A program made the translations under genes and the position numbers. Shown one piece after another: positions 37,816-46,853 of a stretch of 64,000 nucleotides of DNA; positions within the stretch are counted from its first letter, which is position 1; the number at the start of each line of letters is the position of its first letter. The stretch is from Bosea sp. (in: a-proteobacteria) (GTDB lineage: Bacteria; Pseudomonadota; Alphaproteobacteria; Rhizobiales; Beijerinckiaceae): positions 3,586,698-3,650,697 of the forward strand of contig JAAVVV010000001.1 in the NCBI GenBank assembly GCA_023910605.1, read 5' to 3'. Below the pieces are notes generated by a model. The model had not been told where the DNA came from and did no database searches. It was given only the letters and a program-made list of their open reading frames with translations.

Positions 37816-38847
37816 TCAGGGCGCGGATGGCGGCCGGAAGCACAGCGCTGCGGCGCGTTCGATCGCCTCATCCATGCGCTCATCCGCCGGCTCGAGCCCG
37901 GTCGCCTGGCGCAGCCTGAAGGGCTCGCGCCTCAACGCTGTGACCACGCAGGCGCAGGCGGCAAGGCAGGCGCGCCGATCCCGCGACAGGCTGCATTCGG
38001 ACACGCATTCCTGCTCGAAGCGCGCCTCGGCCGGGCGATCAGTTCGCACGGTCAGACCCGGCGCAACCCAGGCGAGGCCCATCAGGAGCGCGATGAACAC
38101 CGGCTGGTGGATGAGATAAATCGCCAGGCTGCGCCGGCCGGCCCACATCAGCGGCGCGGCCAGCGGCGGCGGCGCCAGCGCCGCAAGCCGTGCCGCTCCC
38201 GGCCCGCGGGCGAGCCCGAGCCCTGCCGCCAATCCCACAAGCAGATAGGCAGACCAGAAGAAGATCGGCACGAAGTCCACCGCCAGCGGCGGCACGCGCG
38301 CCAGCCCCAGATGCTGCCAGAGCGGGAACAGCGCCGACGCCTCGACACGGCCCTGCACGAAGGCCAGCGCCGGCAGGTCCAGCACAGGCGCCACGGCGGC
38401 CACGATGGCCGCAGCCGCCAGCACCGCCCGCCACGGCAGCCGCACCAGCGCCGCGCCCATCAGCGATGCCGCCGCGATGCAGTGCAGGATGCCGAACGCG
38501 ACCCAGGCATCGGGCATGGCGATGCGCGTGACGATGCTGACCCCGAGCGCCGCGCCCGCGACGATGCCGAGGCGACGCCAGAAAGGCCGCCAGCGCGGTC
38601 CATCTGCATGGGCGAGCCCGAGACTGATCCCCGCCAGGAACAGGAAGCTCGCGGCGATCGAATGGCTGAAGGCCCGCCATCCCGGATGCAAGGCCACATC
38701 CGTGGTGATGAAGCGCAGCCAGAACAGGTCCCAGGCCAGGTGGAACACCGCCATCGCCACGAGCGCCGCCCCGCGCGCCAGATCGACCACCGCGATCCGC
38801 GTCGTGCCGGCGCTGATCGGCGCGTCAGGGGCGGACGACAAGCTCAT
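37816..38847 (-). CDS. DUF1624 (heparan-alpha-glucosaminide N-acetyltransferase-like) membrane protein
   Basis: A 343-residue membrane protein with about nine to ten transmembrane helices, of the DUF1624/HGSNAT-like family. Early conserved segments include RIAVVDLARGAALVAMAVFH-L and, later, RRSLAIYLIHQPVFIALLM. These proteins belong to the acyltransferase-3 fold group and are thought to transfer acyl groups to extracytoplasmic sugars; no direct role can be assigned. The extra C-terminal ~70 residues are Cys-rich (CSLSRDRRACLAACACV). Confidence 0.75.
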   Translation of the reverse strand: MSLSSAPDAPISAGTTRIAVVDLARGAALVAMAVFHLAWDLFWLRFITTDVALHPGWRAFSHSIAASFLFLAGISLGLAHADGPRWRPFWRRLGIVAGAALGVSIVTRIAMPDAWVAFGILHCIAAASLMGAALVRLPWRAVLAAAAIVAAVAPVLDLPALAFVQGRVEASALFPLWQHLGLARVPPLAVDFVPIFFWSAYLLVGLAAGLGLARGPGAARLAALAPPPLAAPLMWAGRRSLAIYLIHQPVFIALLMGLAWVAPGLTVRTDRPAEARFEQECVSECSLSRDRRACLAACACVVTALRREPFRLRQATGLEPADERMDEAIERAAALCFRPPSAP

Positions 38848-38898
38848 GGGCGCATGATAGCCGTGGCTTCACGGCTTTCGGAAGGCGGCTGGCGCGGC

Positions 38899-39486
38899 TC
38901 AGGCGCCGCCGCTGCGCCGGAGCGCGGCGGGAAGCGGGCCTTTGCGGAACACCAGCTCCACATCGCCGACAGGCAGAAAGCCCCACGCCACCGTCGCGCG
39001 GTTGAACACCGTCCCGTCAGGCCGCAGCGTGAGCGTGTCGTCGAAGCTCAGACGCCGCGTGCCGGACGGCAACTTGAGGTCCGCCGTGTAGGCGAAGCGG
39101 ACCGTGTCGGGCTGCGGCGTCGTGACATCGGCGGGGGCGATGACATCCTCGCGCGTGCCAATGTAGCGCCCGGGCCCGGTCCTTTCGAAGAACCAGGTCT
39201 TCTGGTCGCGCTCGCCATCGGCGTAGAAGAAGTCCTCGAACAGGGCGAGACGCCGACCATCCCAGCGGCCTACCAGATCGACAGCCAGTTTGCGCTCCTC
39301 GCCCGTCAGGTTGTTGCGGAACCGGCCCACGGCATGGGTGCGGCCCCGGAACCAGACATGCAGAACGAGGCCCTGCACCGCTTGCGCGAGGTTCGGGAAC
39401 GCTGCCGTGGCGGCCAGCGCGGTCATGACCGCCCCTGTGCGATGAAGGAGGCGGCGGCGTGAAAGAGGCATGTCATCCGGGTTCAT
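38899..39486 (-). CDS. DUF3833-family exported protein
   Basis: A 195-residue protein with an N-terminal signal peptide (SRRRLLHRTGAVMTALAATA then AFPNLAQA), whose twin-Arg-like start could suggest Tat export. The mature part matches DUF3833: FRGRTHAVGRFRNNLTGEER, LFEDFFYADGERDQKTWFF, GTREDVIAPADV, SFDDTLTLRPDG and FNRATVAWGFLPVGDVE. DUF3833 members have unknown function and a lipocalin-like beta pattern. It lies 52 bp downstream-side of the DUF1624 gene on the same strand. Confidence 0.75.
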   Translation of the reverse strand: MNPDDMPLSRRRLLHRTGAVMTALAATAAFPNLAQAVQGLVLHVWFRGRTHAVGRFRNNLTGEERKLAVDLVGRWDGRRLALFEDFFYADGERDQKTWFFERTGPGRYIGTREDVIAPADVTTPQPDTVRFAYTADLKLPSGTRRLSFDDTLTLRPDGTVFNRATVAWGFLPVGDVELVFRKGPLPAALRRSGGA

Positions 39487-39526
39487 GATTATTCATACGT
39501 TGCCATCCGCGCAGCGGATGCATGGC

Positions 39527-39610
39527 CATGCGCCGCAAGCAGAGTTCGCCCATGCGCCGCAAGCAGAGTTTGCCCACCCGCCGCAAGCAGAGTTCGCCCA
39601 CCCGCCGCAA
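39527..39610. repeat. 24-bp tandem repeat, about three and a half copies
   Basis: Units of 24 bp with the core CGCCGCAAGCAGAGTT: positions 39527-39550, 39551-39574, 39575-39598, and a partial fourth to 39610. It lies in the spacer between the GNAT gene and the DUF3833 gene. In one plus-strand frame it encodes an eight-residue repeat (HAPQAEFA), but no credible gene surrounds it. Confidence 0.85.
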
Positions 39611-39620
39611 GCCCTTTCCC

Positions 39621-40409
39621 TCAGCGCGCGTGCGCCCCGCCATCATGCAGGGCGAGCGGCGCGCTGAGCCCGCCGGCCGCCTCGTCCCTGAGGCGGGTCT
39701 CGGCGCTCAGCCTGGCGGCGGCCACGACCACTGCGCCGTGCCCCAGCCCATCGGCCTGCGCCGCGCGCGCCTGGCGGGGCCAGTTCACCAGCGCCGCCCA
39801 GGCGCCGGAATCGAGCATGAACTCGTCGCATGAATGCATTCCGCCCCGCGCCGGCAGGTCGCTCAGCGCCGTGCCGATGTGGCGGAATCCGCATTTTTCC
39901 AGCACACGACGCGAAGCCGGATTGACGACGCGGCTCCAGGCCGTGACGCGCTCGACCGCCGTGTAGCTGAAAACGGTGTCCAGCACCGCCTGCACCGCCT
40001 CCGCCATAAGGCCCTGCCCGCTATGGTGTGGATGCAGCATGTAGCCCAGTTCCGCCTCATCCGGGTTGGGCGTGGCCGTGACGCAGACCCAGCCGACCTG
40101 CAGGTTGGGCTTGCTGCGCGGCGTCAGGGCGAGGAACAGGCTGACGCCAGTGGCGTTGGCCTTCCGCGCCGCGAAAATGCGCCGTTCAGCCTCGCCTTCC
40201 GGCAGGGGATGGGGCCATGAGCCGGTCATCTCCGCCACCTCGCGAAGCCCTGCGAAGGCCCTCAGCGCGGCGATGTCGCCATGGCGCGGCCATCTCAGCC
40301 ACAGCCGGCGTGTCTCCAGACGGAACACGTCATCGCGCGTGAGATCGGGAAAGAGCGGCGGTCGCGGCGCGCTCGCAGGGCCGTGCGCCTGTGTCGTTTC
40401 GGTGCTCAT
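39621..40409 (-). CDS. GNAT-family N-acetyltransferase (RimJ/RimL-like)
   Basis: A 262-residue protein. The acetyltransferase_3 domain spans about 25-180: RLETRRLWLRWPRHGDIAAL, LGYMLHPHHSGQGLMAEAVQ (the acetyl-CoA-binding loop is GQGLM) and NPASRRVLEKCGFRHIG. The acceptor may be a protein N-terminus or small molecule, not inferable here. The C-terminal ~70 residues after SCDEFMLD are an Ala/Arg-rich tail of unclear value. ATG 40409 was chosen because GGAGG lies six bases upstream, whereas the earlier ATG at 40433 has no site. It ends near the 24-bp repeats. Confidence 0.8.
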   Translation of the reverse strand: MSTETTQAHGPASAPRPPLFPDLTRDDVFRLETRRLWLRWPRHGDIAALRAFAGLREVAEMTGSWPHPLPEGEAERRIFAARKANATGVSLFLALTPRSKPNLQVGWVCVTATPNPDEAELGYMLHPHHSGQGLMAEAVQAVLDTVFSYTAVERVTAWSRVVNPASRRVLEKCGFRHIGTALSDLPARGGMHSCDEFMLDSGAWAALVNWPRQARAAQADGLGHGAVVVAAARLSAETRLRDEAAGGLSAPLALHDGGAHAR

Positions 40410-40442
40410 CAGTGCCTCCAGATCGGGTATCAAGACGCAAAC

Positions 40443-40472
40443 AGGGACGATGGGGGTGATCCCATCGTCCCT
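40443..40472 (-). terminator. Terminator hairpin downstream of rplU-rpmA
   Basis: A perfect 12-bp inverted repeat AGGGACGATGGG / CCCATCGTCCCT with a 6-nt loop, about 100 bp past the rpmA stop on the minus strand and before the GNAT gene. On the minus strand GTTTGCG follows. It could terminate the ribosomal protein operon; the tract is not strongly T-rich. Confidence 0.6.
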
Positions 40473-40569
40473 GCTGGCTTGATCTGATGAGGGCTTGGCC
40501 GCCTGCTCGCCTGATCCGACCGGGTCGATGAGACCGGCGGATCAGGAAAGTTGGCTTCCCTTTTCCGCC

Positions 40570-40836
40570 TTATTCCGCGGCCTCTTGGGCCGGAACGACC
40601 GCTACGAAGGAGCGGCCAAGCTTGGTGCCGAATTTCACGCGGCCATCAACCAGCGCGAACAGCGTATGGTCGACGCCCATCCCGACATTCGCACCCGGAC
40701 GCACCTTGGTGCCGCGCTGGCGCACGATGATGTTGCCCGCGATCACAGACTGATCGCCGAACTTCTTGACGCCAAGACGACGGCCCGCGGAATCGCGGCC
40801 GTTGCGGGATGAGCCGCCTGCTTTCTTGTGTGCCAT
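40570..40836 (-). CDS. rpmA: 50S ribosomal protein L27
   Basis: An 88-residue protein with the standard L27 sequence: [40 protein letters not shown] and [16 protein letters not shown]27 sits near the peptidyl-transferase centre of the 50S subunit. It follows rplU on the minus strand after a 52-bp gap, the usual rplU-rpmA operon. Confidence 0.98.
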   Translation of the reverse strand: MAHKKAGGSSRNGRDSAGRRLGVKKFGDQSVIAGNIIVRQRGTKVRPGANVGMGVDHTLFALVDGRVKFGTKLGRSFVAVVPAQEAAE

Positions 40837-40888
40837 GGTCTAACTCCTCGAATCTGCGATGTGTTGGAATCTCGAGCGCGGCCCGCGC

Positions 40889-41551
40889 TCAGAGATCCTT
40901 GCCTGACTTCAGCTCGGCCTGATCCGCCTTGGCGCGCGGCGCCTTGCCGGCCAGCAGCTCGTTGGCCTGCTCAACCCACTCCTCGCGGGTGGCACGACCG
41001 CGAAGCGCGAGCTCGGCGTCCCACCTCGCGACATCCTCAACGCTCCAGCCGGCGATAGTGTTCCAGCTGGTGATGCCAGCGGCGCGCAACTTCTTCTCGA
41101 TGGTCGGCCCGATGCCGGCGATCAGCGAGAGATTCGACGTGTCCATCGCGCCGGCGACATCCTTCGGCGCGGCGGCGATCGAGGCGGCGGCGACGGAGGC
41201 GGCCAGCGGAGCCTTGGCGGTGACGTTCACCTTGGCGCCCCCGGTGAGGATGTCGGTGATGCGCACGATCGTCAGATCCTGACGGTGGCCCCGCTTGCGC
41301 TTCGAGTTCTGGCGGCGGCGCTTCTTGAACGAGATGACCTTGTCTCCGCGGCCCTGCCCGACGATCTCGGCGGCGACGGAGGCGCCGGCCACGAAAGGAG
41401 CGCCCACGGTCGTGGTCTCGCCATCGACGAGCATCAGCACGTGTTCGAATGCGACGGTCTCCCCGGCGGAGCCGACGAGCTTCTCGATGGTGATCTGGTC
41501 GTCGGCGGCGACGCGATACTGCTTCCCGCCGGTCTTGATGACTGCGAACAT
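40889..41551 (-). CDS. rplU: 50S ribosomal protein L21 with C-terminal helix-hairpin-helix extension
   Basis: A 220-residue L21, about twice the usual ~100. The first ~100 residues are standard L21 ([46 protein letters not shown]). After an Ala-rich linker, residues about 140-200 form a helix-hairpin-helix-like domain ([20 protein letters not shown], then [18 protein letters not shown]). Extended L21 proteins of this kind are known in Hyphomicrobiales. The role of the extension is unknown; an RNA or protein contact is an inference. First gene of rplU-rpmA. Confidence 0.95.
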   Translation of the reverse strand: MFAVIKTGGKQYRVAADDQITIEKLVGSAGETVAFEHVLMLVDGETTTVGAPFVAGASVAAEIVGQGRGDKVISFKKRRRQNSKRKRGHRQDLTIVRITDILTGGAKVNVTAKAPLAASVAAASIAAAPKDVAGAMDTSNLSLIAGIGPTIEKKLRAAGITSWNTIAGWSVEDVARWDAELALRGRATREEWVEQANELLAGKAPRAKADQAELKSGKDL

Positions 41552-41658
41552 GTCTTTCTCCTGTTCGATGCCGCATCTCTGGCCAACGTTTGCGGGCCTG
41601 GATGGACTTCTTGGCAGCCTATGGGGTTCATGGGGGCCTCATGCACACCCATAAATGG

Positions 41659-42035
41659 TCAAGGCGCGGGCAAGCCTGCCCACGCCAGAACGCCGCCTCG
41701 ATACGTGACGCCTCCGCCCCCGTCAAGCCGCGCAGGCCGGGAATCGCCGGCCTCGGCCCTGTATGGGCCCGTTGCGGCGCGGCGAAAAGCGCTTGTCACC
41801 CGACGTCCTCGCGTGTATCGCCGCCATCCCGCAGAACAGGCTGCCCGAGCTGCTGCCCTGGAACGGGCAACCGCATACCGCGCAAAGCCGTCAGGCCGCC
41901 TGAACAGCAATGGCTGCGGCCCACGCCGCATGGATACGTCGCAACCACGTTCCCACTCGAAAAAGCCTCGCTCACGACCGTGCGCTTCTCCTCAGCGCTC
42001 CAACGGCGGCGGCGGGCATAGGTCCCATCGTCCAT
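41659..42035 (-). pseudogene. IS66-type transposase orfA remnant, frameshifted
   Basis: The minus-strand ATG at 42035 opens RRRRWSAEEKRTVVSEAFS, the N-terminal helix-turn-helix of IS66-type OrfA (TnpA), then loses similarity after GNVVAT. The next frame carries MRRGPQPLLFRRPDGF, similar to the family's ARRHG-x-LLFRWRR helix. The remnant is short, frameshifted, and has no companion genes. It marks a worn insertion on the edge of the accessory island between rplU and the restriction gene. Confidence 0.5.
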
Positions 42036-42144
42036 AGAAAACTCTCCAGCACCGCTGCCGACACCCGTTGCCGGTCAAACGAGCGTGAAAAGCTGAGCGC
42101 CAAAAGGCCTTCCCGCAAGGCGGCCCTCAGCGTGTGGATACCTT

Positions 42145-43342
42145 CTAGCTTGCGCGCGCAATGTTAAGCGCCAAGAGCGCCTTCAAAGCCTCATCATCGG
42201 AAATATCAGCCGTCCAGCCATAGGCGGCGGCAACGGCGGCATCCAGCTCGGCGTGAGCGTTCGCCAACCAAGCGGGGCGGGCGTTGTAAAGATTGGTCAG
42301 GGTTCGGTTTTTCAGCTCGGCGCGGGCCGCGACTCCCGCTGGCTCGATACGGTCGGGATAGCCAGCAACCACCTCAGGCACGCGCTTGATGAGGTCGGGA
42401 GGGTTCAGCCAGTTTTCACGCAGCTCGTTCAAGCGCTTCGCCGCCTCGGCAATTTTCCCTGCATGCGGGTTTTTGTATTTCTTTGGGTCTAGGTTCGGCT
42501 CTATCCCCTTTGGAAAAGGAAAGGTCTCAAATGTTCTTGTGGCATTGTATCTTCCTTGATTCCCTACGCCCATTTTATTGCCTTGAGCGCGAGCCCAAAT
42601 GCGGTGGAACCGCGAGCTTAAAATACCAAATATTGCATCATCATCGCGACAAATTACAAATAAACTCCCACTGAATACGCACCCACTAGGTAGGTAGCGG
42701 AAAATTAGATGTTCACTTGTCTCTGGAACCGCAATAACCTTTAAGAACGCAGAAGCAGTCGCCCGAAGTCGCGGGCGCGGTCTTTGCATAACCCAATATC
42801 TATTAAGCCTTGCCGATTCAGTTGCCTCTCCAGTGCTTAACCCTTCTCTGGATTTCAAAACATTATCATGCACCCACTGGAACGGCCCTTCATACAAGGC
42901 TGCATCTTCACCAGATATGGTTTCGGGAAAATCAATAACCCAATCATCACTATCACGCATAGTGACATCGTCATTTCCAACAAACCGCTTTATTACATCT
43001 GTATTTCGGCAGCCATTCGGATTAGTCGGCTTTAGCATTAAAGTGCGAGCAAATTTTCCATCAATAACAAAAGGGCCATTTAATTTTACACCTTGAAATG
43101 CAATTTTTTTGTTGTTCATTATTGAATTTGCTAAGCTTACATCAATACCACTAGTTAAATCGTTATTCAATTTGGCACAAAGTTTGCCGTTAATATGATA
43201 ATCAGTTGGATTTGTATGCCCGCATATGACTGCTACACGAACTTCGGCTCCATTAATTACCCAAGGTTCATTCTGCCAAACATTAAATAGAGAAATATCA
43301 GTGTTGTTCAAAAGATTATTTAGGGGCTTATTACTTGAACCC
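42145..43342 (-). pseudogene. MmeI-like restriction-modification enzyme, C-terminal part (target recognition)
   Basis: The 3' piece of the IS-interrupted restriction-modification gene. It continues GSSNKPLNNLLNNTDISLF straight from the N-terminal part and covers about residues 552-949 of the restored protein. The target-recognition region includes EPWVINGAEVRVAVICGH, SGSLFVICRDDDAIFGIL and GVGNQGRYNATRTFETFPFP, followed by a helical end (KIAEAAKRLNELRENWL). A TTG at 43311 might start a separate 388-residue piece, but this would lack both catalytic domains. The DNA here is markedly richer in A+T than the chromosome. Confidence 0.85.
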
Positions 43343-43345
43343 TTA
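43343..43345. repeat. Target-site duplication, left copy (TTA)
   Basis: The three bases TTA directly before the left IS end, matching TTA at 44251-44253. A T-N-A duplication is typical of the IS1031-like branch of IS5. Confidence 0.8.
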
Positions 43346-44250
43346 GAGTCCGTTTGGAAAGTCAGGGATGAGCGTTTCTTCGGATAAGAAGGCCGCCCAT
43401 GGCGACGTGGATCATGGCGGTTGAGACGTCGATGCGTTTTTCATAGTCGCGGACGAGGCGGCGCCAGCGCATCATCCATCCGAAGGTCCGCTCGACGACC
43501 CAGCGCCGGGGCAGAACATGGAAGCCCTTCTGCTGCTCGGAGCGCCGGATGATCTCGATGACGAAGTTGAGATAGGCGGCCTTGTCCATCAAGGTCAGGC
43601 GGTCGTAGGCGGCGTCGGCGAAGAGATGCTTCACCCAGGGCCAGCGCTTGCGGATGGCATCGAGGATGGCTTGCGCACCGGCGCTGTCGGAGATGTCGGC
43701 GGTCGTCAGATTGACCATCAAGAGCCGTCCGTCGGTATCGACCGCGATATGTCGCTTGCGGCCGCGTATCTTCTTGTTGGCGTCGTAACCCCTTGTTTTG
43801 GCTTGCGGAGCCTTGACCGACTGGCTGTCGATCACCGCCGCCGTGGGGCTTGCCTCGCGACCAACCCGCTCCCGGTCGAGCATCAGCTCGACATCGTGGA
43901 TGGTCTGGAACAGGAAGCGCCGCGCCAGTTCGCGGAACCAGCCGTAAACCGTTCGCCAATGGCCGAAATGATGAGGCAGCATCCGCCAGCCGCAGCCCGA
44001 GCGCACCAGATAGCGCACGGCGTTGATCACCTCGCGGAAGTCCGTCTCCCGAGGCCGTCCCGTCCGTCCGGGTTTGGGCATCAAGGGCGCGATCCGGGCC
44101 CACTCCTCGTCCGTCAGGTCGCAGGGATAGCGCTTCGTCTTCTTGGCGATCTTGGCCATCCGGCCCCGGTTCTCATGTGTCCACATCCGTAATGTGAATC
44201 ACATTCGCCAGCCCACCGAAACACCAATCGCCGACTTTCCAAACAGTCTC
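43346..44250. mobile_element. Complete IS5-family insertion sequence, 905 bp
   Basis: The element has 18-bp inverted ends: GAGTCCGTTTGGAAAGTC on the left (43346-43363), and the complement of GAGACTGTTTGGAAAGTC on the right (44233-44250), 16 of 18 matching. TTA flanks both sides. Between them lies one intact transposase gene. Size, single ORF and 3-bp T-N-A duplication fit the IS5 family, IS1031-like group. The insertion cuts the MmeI-like gene at codon 551, and clean ends suggest it is recent. Confidence 0.92.
43362..44186 (-). CDS. IS5-family transposase
   Basis: A 274-residue DDE transposase. Conserved parts are LTDEEWARIAPLMPKPGRTG, YLVRSGCGWRMLPHHFG, the first Asp in AVIDSQSVKAPQ, GRKRHIAVDTDGRLL, the second Asp in LFADAAYD and the Glu in VERTFGWMMRWRRL. 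All three catalytic acids are present, so it is probably active. The ATG at 44159 (MAKIAKKTKRYPC) is an alternative start. It fills nearly the whole 905-bp IS. Codon use is close to the chromosome. Confidence 0.95.
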   Translation of the reverse strand: MWTHENRGRMAKIAKKTKRYPCDLTDEEWARIAPLMPKPGRTGRPRETDFREVINAVRYLVRSGCGWRMLPHHFGHWRTVYGWFRELARRFLFQTIHDVELMLDRERVGREASPTAAVIDSQSVKAPQAKTRGYDANKKIRGRKRHIAVDTDGRLLMVNLTTADISDSAGAQAILDAIRKRWPWVKHLFADAAYDRLTLMDKAAYLNFVIEIIRRSEQQKGFHVLPRRWVVERTFGWMMRWRRLVRDYEKRIDVSTAMIHVAMGGLLIRRNAHP

Positions 44251-45902
44251 TTACCGATAGATTTTGTAGCAATCAGGCCAAATCCTTTAAGTCGTCCTGC
44301 ATTAAATCTATTGTGAACCTGAGCAAACCAGTAGCTTACTAAATCAGCAGATGCTGGAACAGCGTCTCTATAGGTGGCGTAAAGCTTATTGACATAGTCA
44401 TCTCCGAGGCCCTCAAGCGCCGCGCTGCGTTTATTTGCAGGCCGCCCCTTGCGGTGGAATTTTTGCCCAAGAAAAGGTGGGTTTCCTATAACGACGTCGA
44501 CCTCGGGCCACACTGTTCGACTGCCGTCTGAATTCAAAAGCGCATCCCGATTCTCAATATTCTTGAGCGGCTTGAGAATGGGCTTCTTGCTGATGTCGAA
44601 GCCGTTCTTGCGCATCCACTGGATTTCCCCAATCCAGATGGTCACGCGCGCCAGCTCGGCCGCGTAGGGATTCAGCTCGATGCCCTGCACCACCTCTGGG
44701 CCGACGGTCGGGAACTGACGGCCAAGGCCCATGGCCTCGGCCTCAAGGTTCACGCGGTGCTCGATGTCCTTCAAGGCCAGCAAGGCGAGATAGAGGAAGT
44801 TTCCCGAGCCGCAGGCAGGGTCAAGCACCCTGAATCCCCGAAGCCGCTCCAGAAAGCCTCCCAAAAGGGCGCGCTTCTTTTTCTCAGGCGTTTTGGGCTT
44901 CTCTATCTGAGCCTTAACCCCTTCCCATTCGCGCCAAAGCGGCTCGATGATGACGGGCCGCACAATCATCATGATTTTTTCGGGGTCGGTGTAGTGCGCT
45001 CCCAGCTGGCTGCGCTTGGCAGGGTCAAGCCCGCGCTCGAACAGGGTGCCGAAAATCGACGGGTCAATGTCTGACCAATCCATTTCCGAGGCTCTGGCTA
45101 TAGTCTTGATGTCGGTGACAGTCAGGGGCAGGGCGGTTGCGTCGTCGAACAGGCCGCCGTTGAACCATTCGATTTCATCCACGCCAAACAGCCCGCCCGC
45201 GCGCATGGCCTCGAAAAGCTGACTGAGCATGGCCGTCGCCATGGCAGGCTTCAGCCTCGCCTTGTCGAGAATCTGCGAGAACAGGCGACGCGGCAGAAGA
45301 TTGATGTCCTCGGCGAACATGCAGAACACCAGCCTGTTGACGAAGTGCGCCACGGCCTGCGGGTCGTTGCCTGCCTCGCGCAAGCTGATGGCCAAGCCCG
45401 CGAAGGTGTCGGCCACGTCGCGGGTGAGGGCGTCGATGGTTTTCTTTGGCTTCAGGCGCTCAGGGTCGGTGAACACCGAACGCAACAGGTCGCGCTTATT
45501 GGCGTCTCTCAGGTCATCCAGCGTGATGCTGTGAACCTCTGAAACGGTGTTCGTCCAGTTGGTGTGAATGACAATCCGCTCCATGTCGGAGACGACCAAA
45601 AGGGGCGGATTTTCGAGGGCGACGGCATATTGTTGCAGCTGGGCATAGGCTGCGGTCAGGTCTTTGCGTTTGCCCTTGTATTCCCAGCCAAAGTGGTTGC
45701 GCATCCATACGTCTGCCCAACCTTCGCCCCCTGCGGTCTTGGATGCGCCACGCTCGAAGCAGTAGCGTTCGCCCTTGGGGTCGGCGTCGGTCGGGTTATC
45801 CACCCCAAGCAGTTTGCACAGGTCATTGAAGTGCGATTGCGAAGCTGAACGCTCTTTCAGCGTCGATGCACGCCACTTTTCAACGAACTGGTCTGGCGTC
45901 AT
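44251..45902 (-). pseudogene. MmeI-like type IIL/IIG restriction-modification enzyme, N-terminal part
   Basis: The 5' 550 codons of a single-chain endonuclease-methyltransferase. The nuclease domain has Asp64 and Glu74-x-Lys76 in EGWADVWMRNHFGWEYKGK, the same D-x9-ExK layout as MmeI. A helical connector follows. The methyltransferase domain has the SAM-binding DPACGSGNF (361-369) and the catalytic NPPF (474-477), as in N6-adenine methyltransferases. The IS lies after the methyltransferase domain, so the target recognition part is lost and the frame ends 18 codons into the IS. Restored length is about 949 residues, near MmeI's ~920. ATG 45902 is the best start. No separate methylase gene is nearby. 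Confidence 0.88.
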
Positions 45903-46140
45903 GTAGTTTTTTCGAACCTGAACTACCCCCGGTTTGCCGGAGGCCGATTGTGTCAAGTTATGCGGCCATGGCTGGTTCGTCCAGCATAGCGCAAGCGGTT
46001 GGCGATGCCCGCAGGCAGTTCGTGGACCACCAGGCCTTCGCGAGCGTCGTCTACGTGACGGAGAAGGCGCCAACCCATCGGATTGGCGCCTTCCGGCCGG
46101 AACAGAGCCGCGCACCGCGCGCGCACTGTCTTGCGGGTCG
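45903..46140. other. Spacer between the restriction gene and the BON gene
   Basis: About 240 bp with no convincing gene. A 63-residue open frame on the minus strand (45953-46144) has no recognisable family. A GC-rich inverted repeat around 46070-46100 (GGCGCCAACCCATCGG... GATTGGCGCC) could act as a hairpin. The right border of the accessory island probably lies here. Confidence 0.4.
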
Positions 46141-46791
46141 TCACGGACCAACCGAGAGCCGGTCCTCGACAGTCGTCACGCCAGGAGCCGACCAGGCGGT
46201 CCGCTCGGCCAGATCACGCTCGTACCAGGCCTTCACCTTGCCCTCGAGCGTCACCTTCCCGCCGCTGACCGACACGCGGATAGCGTTCGCTTCGGTCTCG
46301 GCGTTACGCCTGAGGGCCTTCTCGATCCGGTCCTTCACGTCCGGCGCGCTGACCGCTTGCGCCACCTTGATCGTGTTCGAAATTCCGGTCACGCCGGAAA
46401 GCTTGCGCACGGCGTTCTCGGCTTCGAGCCGCTGGTAGCCCCAGTTCACGTGGCCCGCGAGCGTCACCCAGCCATTCTGCACGGTGACCTGGATATTGTC
46501 CTGCGGGATCGTGGTGTTCCAGGCGAGGATGTCCAGCGCCCGCCGGGCAATCTGGTCGTCGGCCGTCTTCTTGTCGCTCGCGTAGCGGACCTCGAGCTCC
46601 TGGGCGACGCCGCGCACGCCGGCGACACGCTTGGCGGCGTTCTCGGCCGCGACCTTCTCGGCATAGCTGCCGACATGGCCGGTCAGCGTGACGACGCCGT
46701 TCTCCACGGAGACGCCGATATGCGCCGCGTTGAAGCGCGGATCCCATTCCAGTTCGTCGAGAACCGCCTGATGAAGGTTGCGGTCGTTCAT
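46141..46791 (-). CDS. BON-domain protein, three repeats
   Basis: A 216-residue protein with three BON domains (about 3-70, 75-145 and 150-216). Repeated signatures are SVENGVVTLTGHVGSYAEK, TVQNGWVTLAGHVNWGYQR and SVSGGKVTLEGKVKAWYER. BON domains bind lipid or other envelope components and occur in osmotic- and stress-response proteins. No signal peptide is apparent, so the location is uncertain. ATG 46791 has GAGGAAGAC before it. Hsp20 lies upstream on the same strand (62 bp), suggesting a stress-regulated unit. Confidence 0.88.
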   Translation of the reverse strand: MNDRNLHQAVLDELEWDPRFNAAHIGVSVENGVVTLTGHVGSYAEKVAAENAAKRVAGVRGVAQELEVRYASDKKTADDQIARRALDILAWNTTIPQDNIQVTVQNGWVTLAGHVNWGYQRLEAENAVRKLSGVTGISNTIKVAQAVSAPDVKDRIEKALRRNAETEANAIRVSVSGGKVTLEGKVKAWYERDLAERTAWSAPGVTTVEDRLSVGP

Positions 46792-46853
46792 GTCTTCCTC
46801 CTGTTGTCGATGGAATGTGGCCATGGCCGAAGCCGGCGACGCGGTTCGCCACC

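Noticed and set aside
39470..39667. Small ORF encoding eight-residue repeats
   Set aside because: It consists mainly of the 24-bp DNA repeat, has no ribosome-binding site and overlaps the GNAT gene end.
45953..46144. 63-codon minus-strand frame next to the BON gene
   Set aside because: A possible transposase remnant was considered, but I could not recognise any family, so no feature was called.
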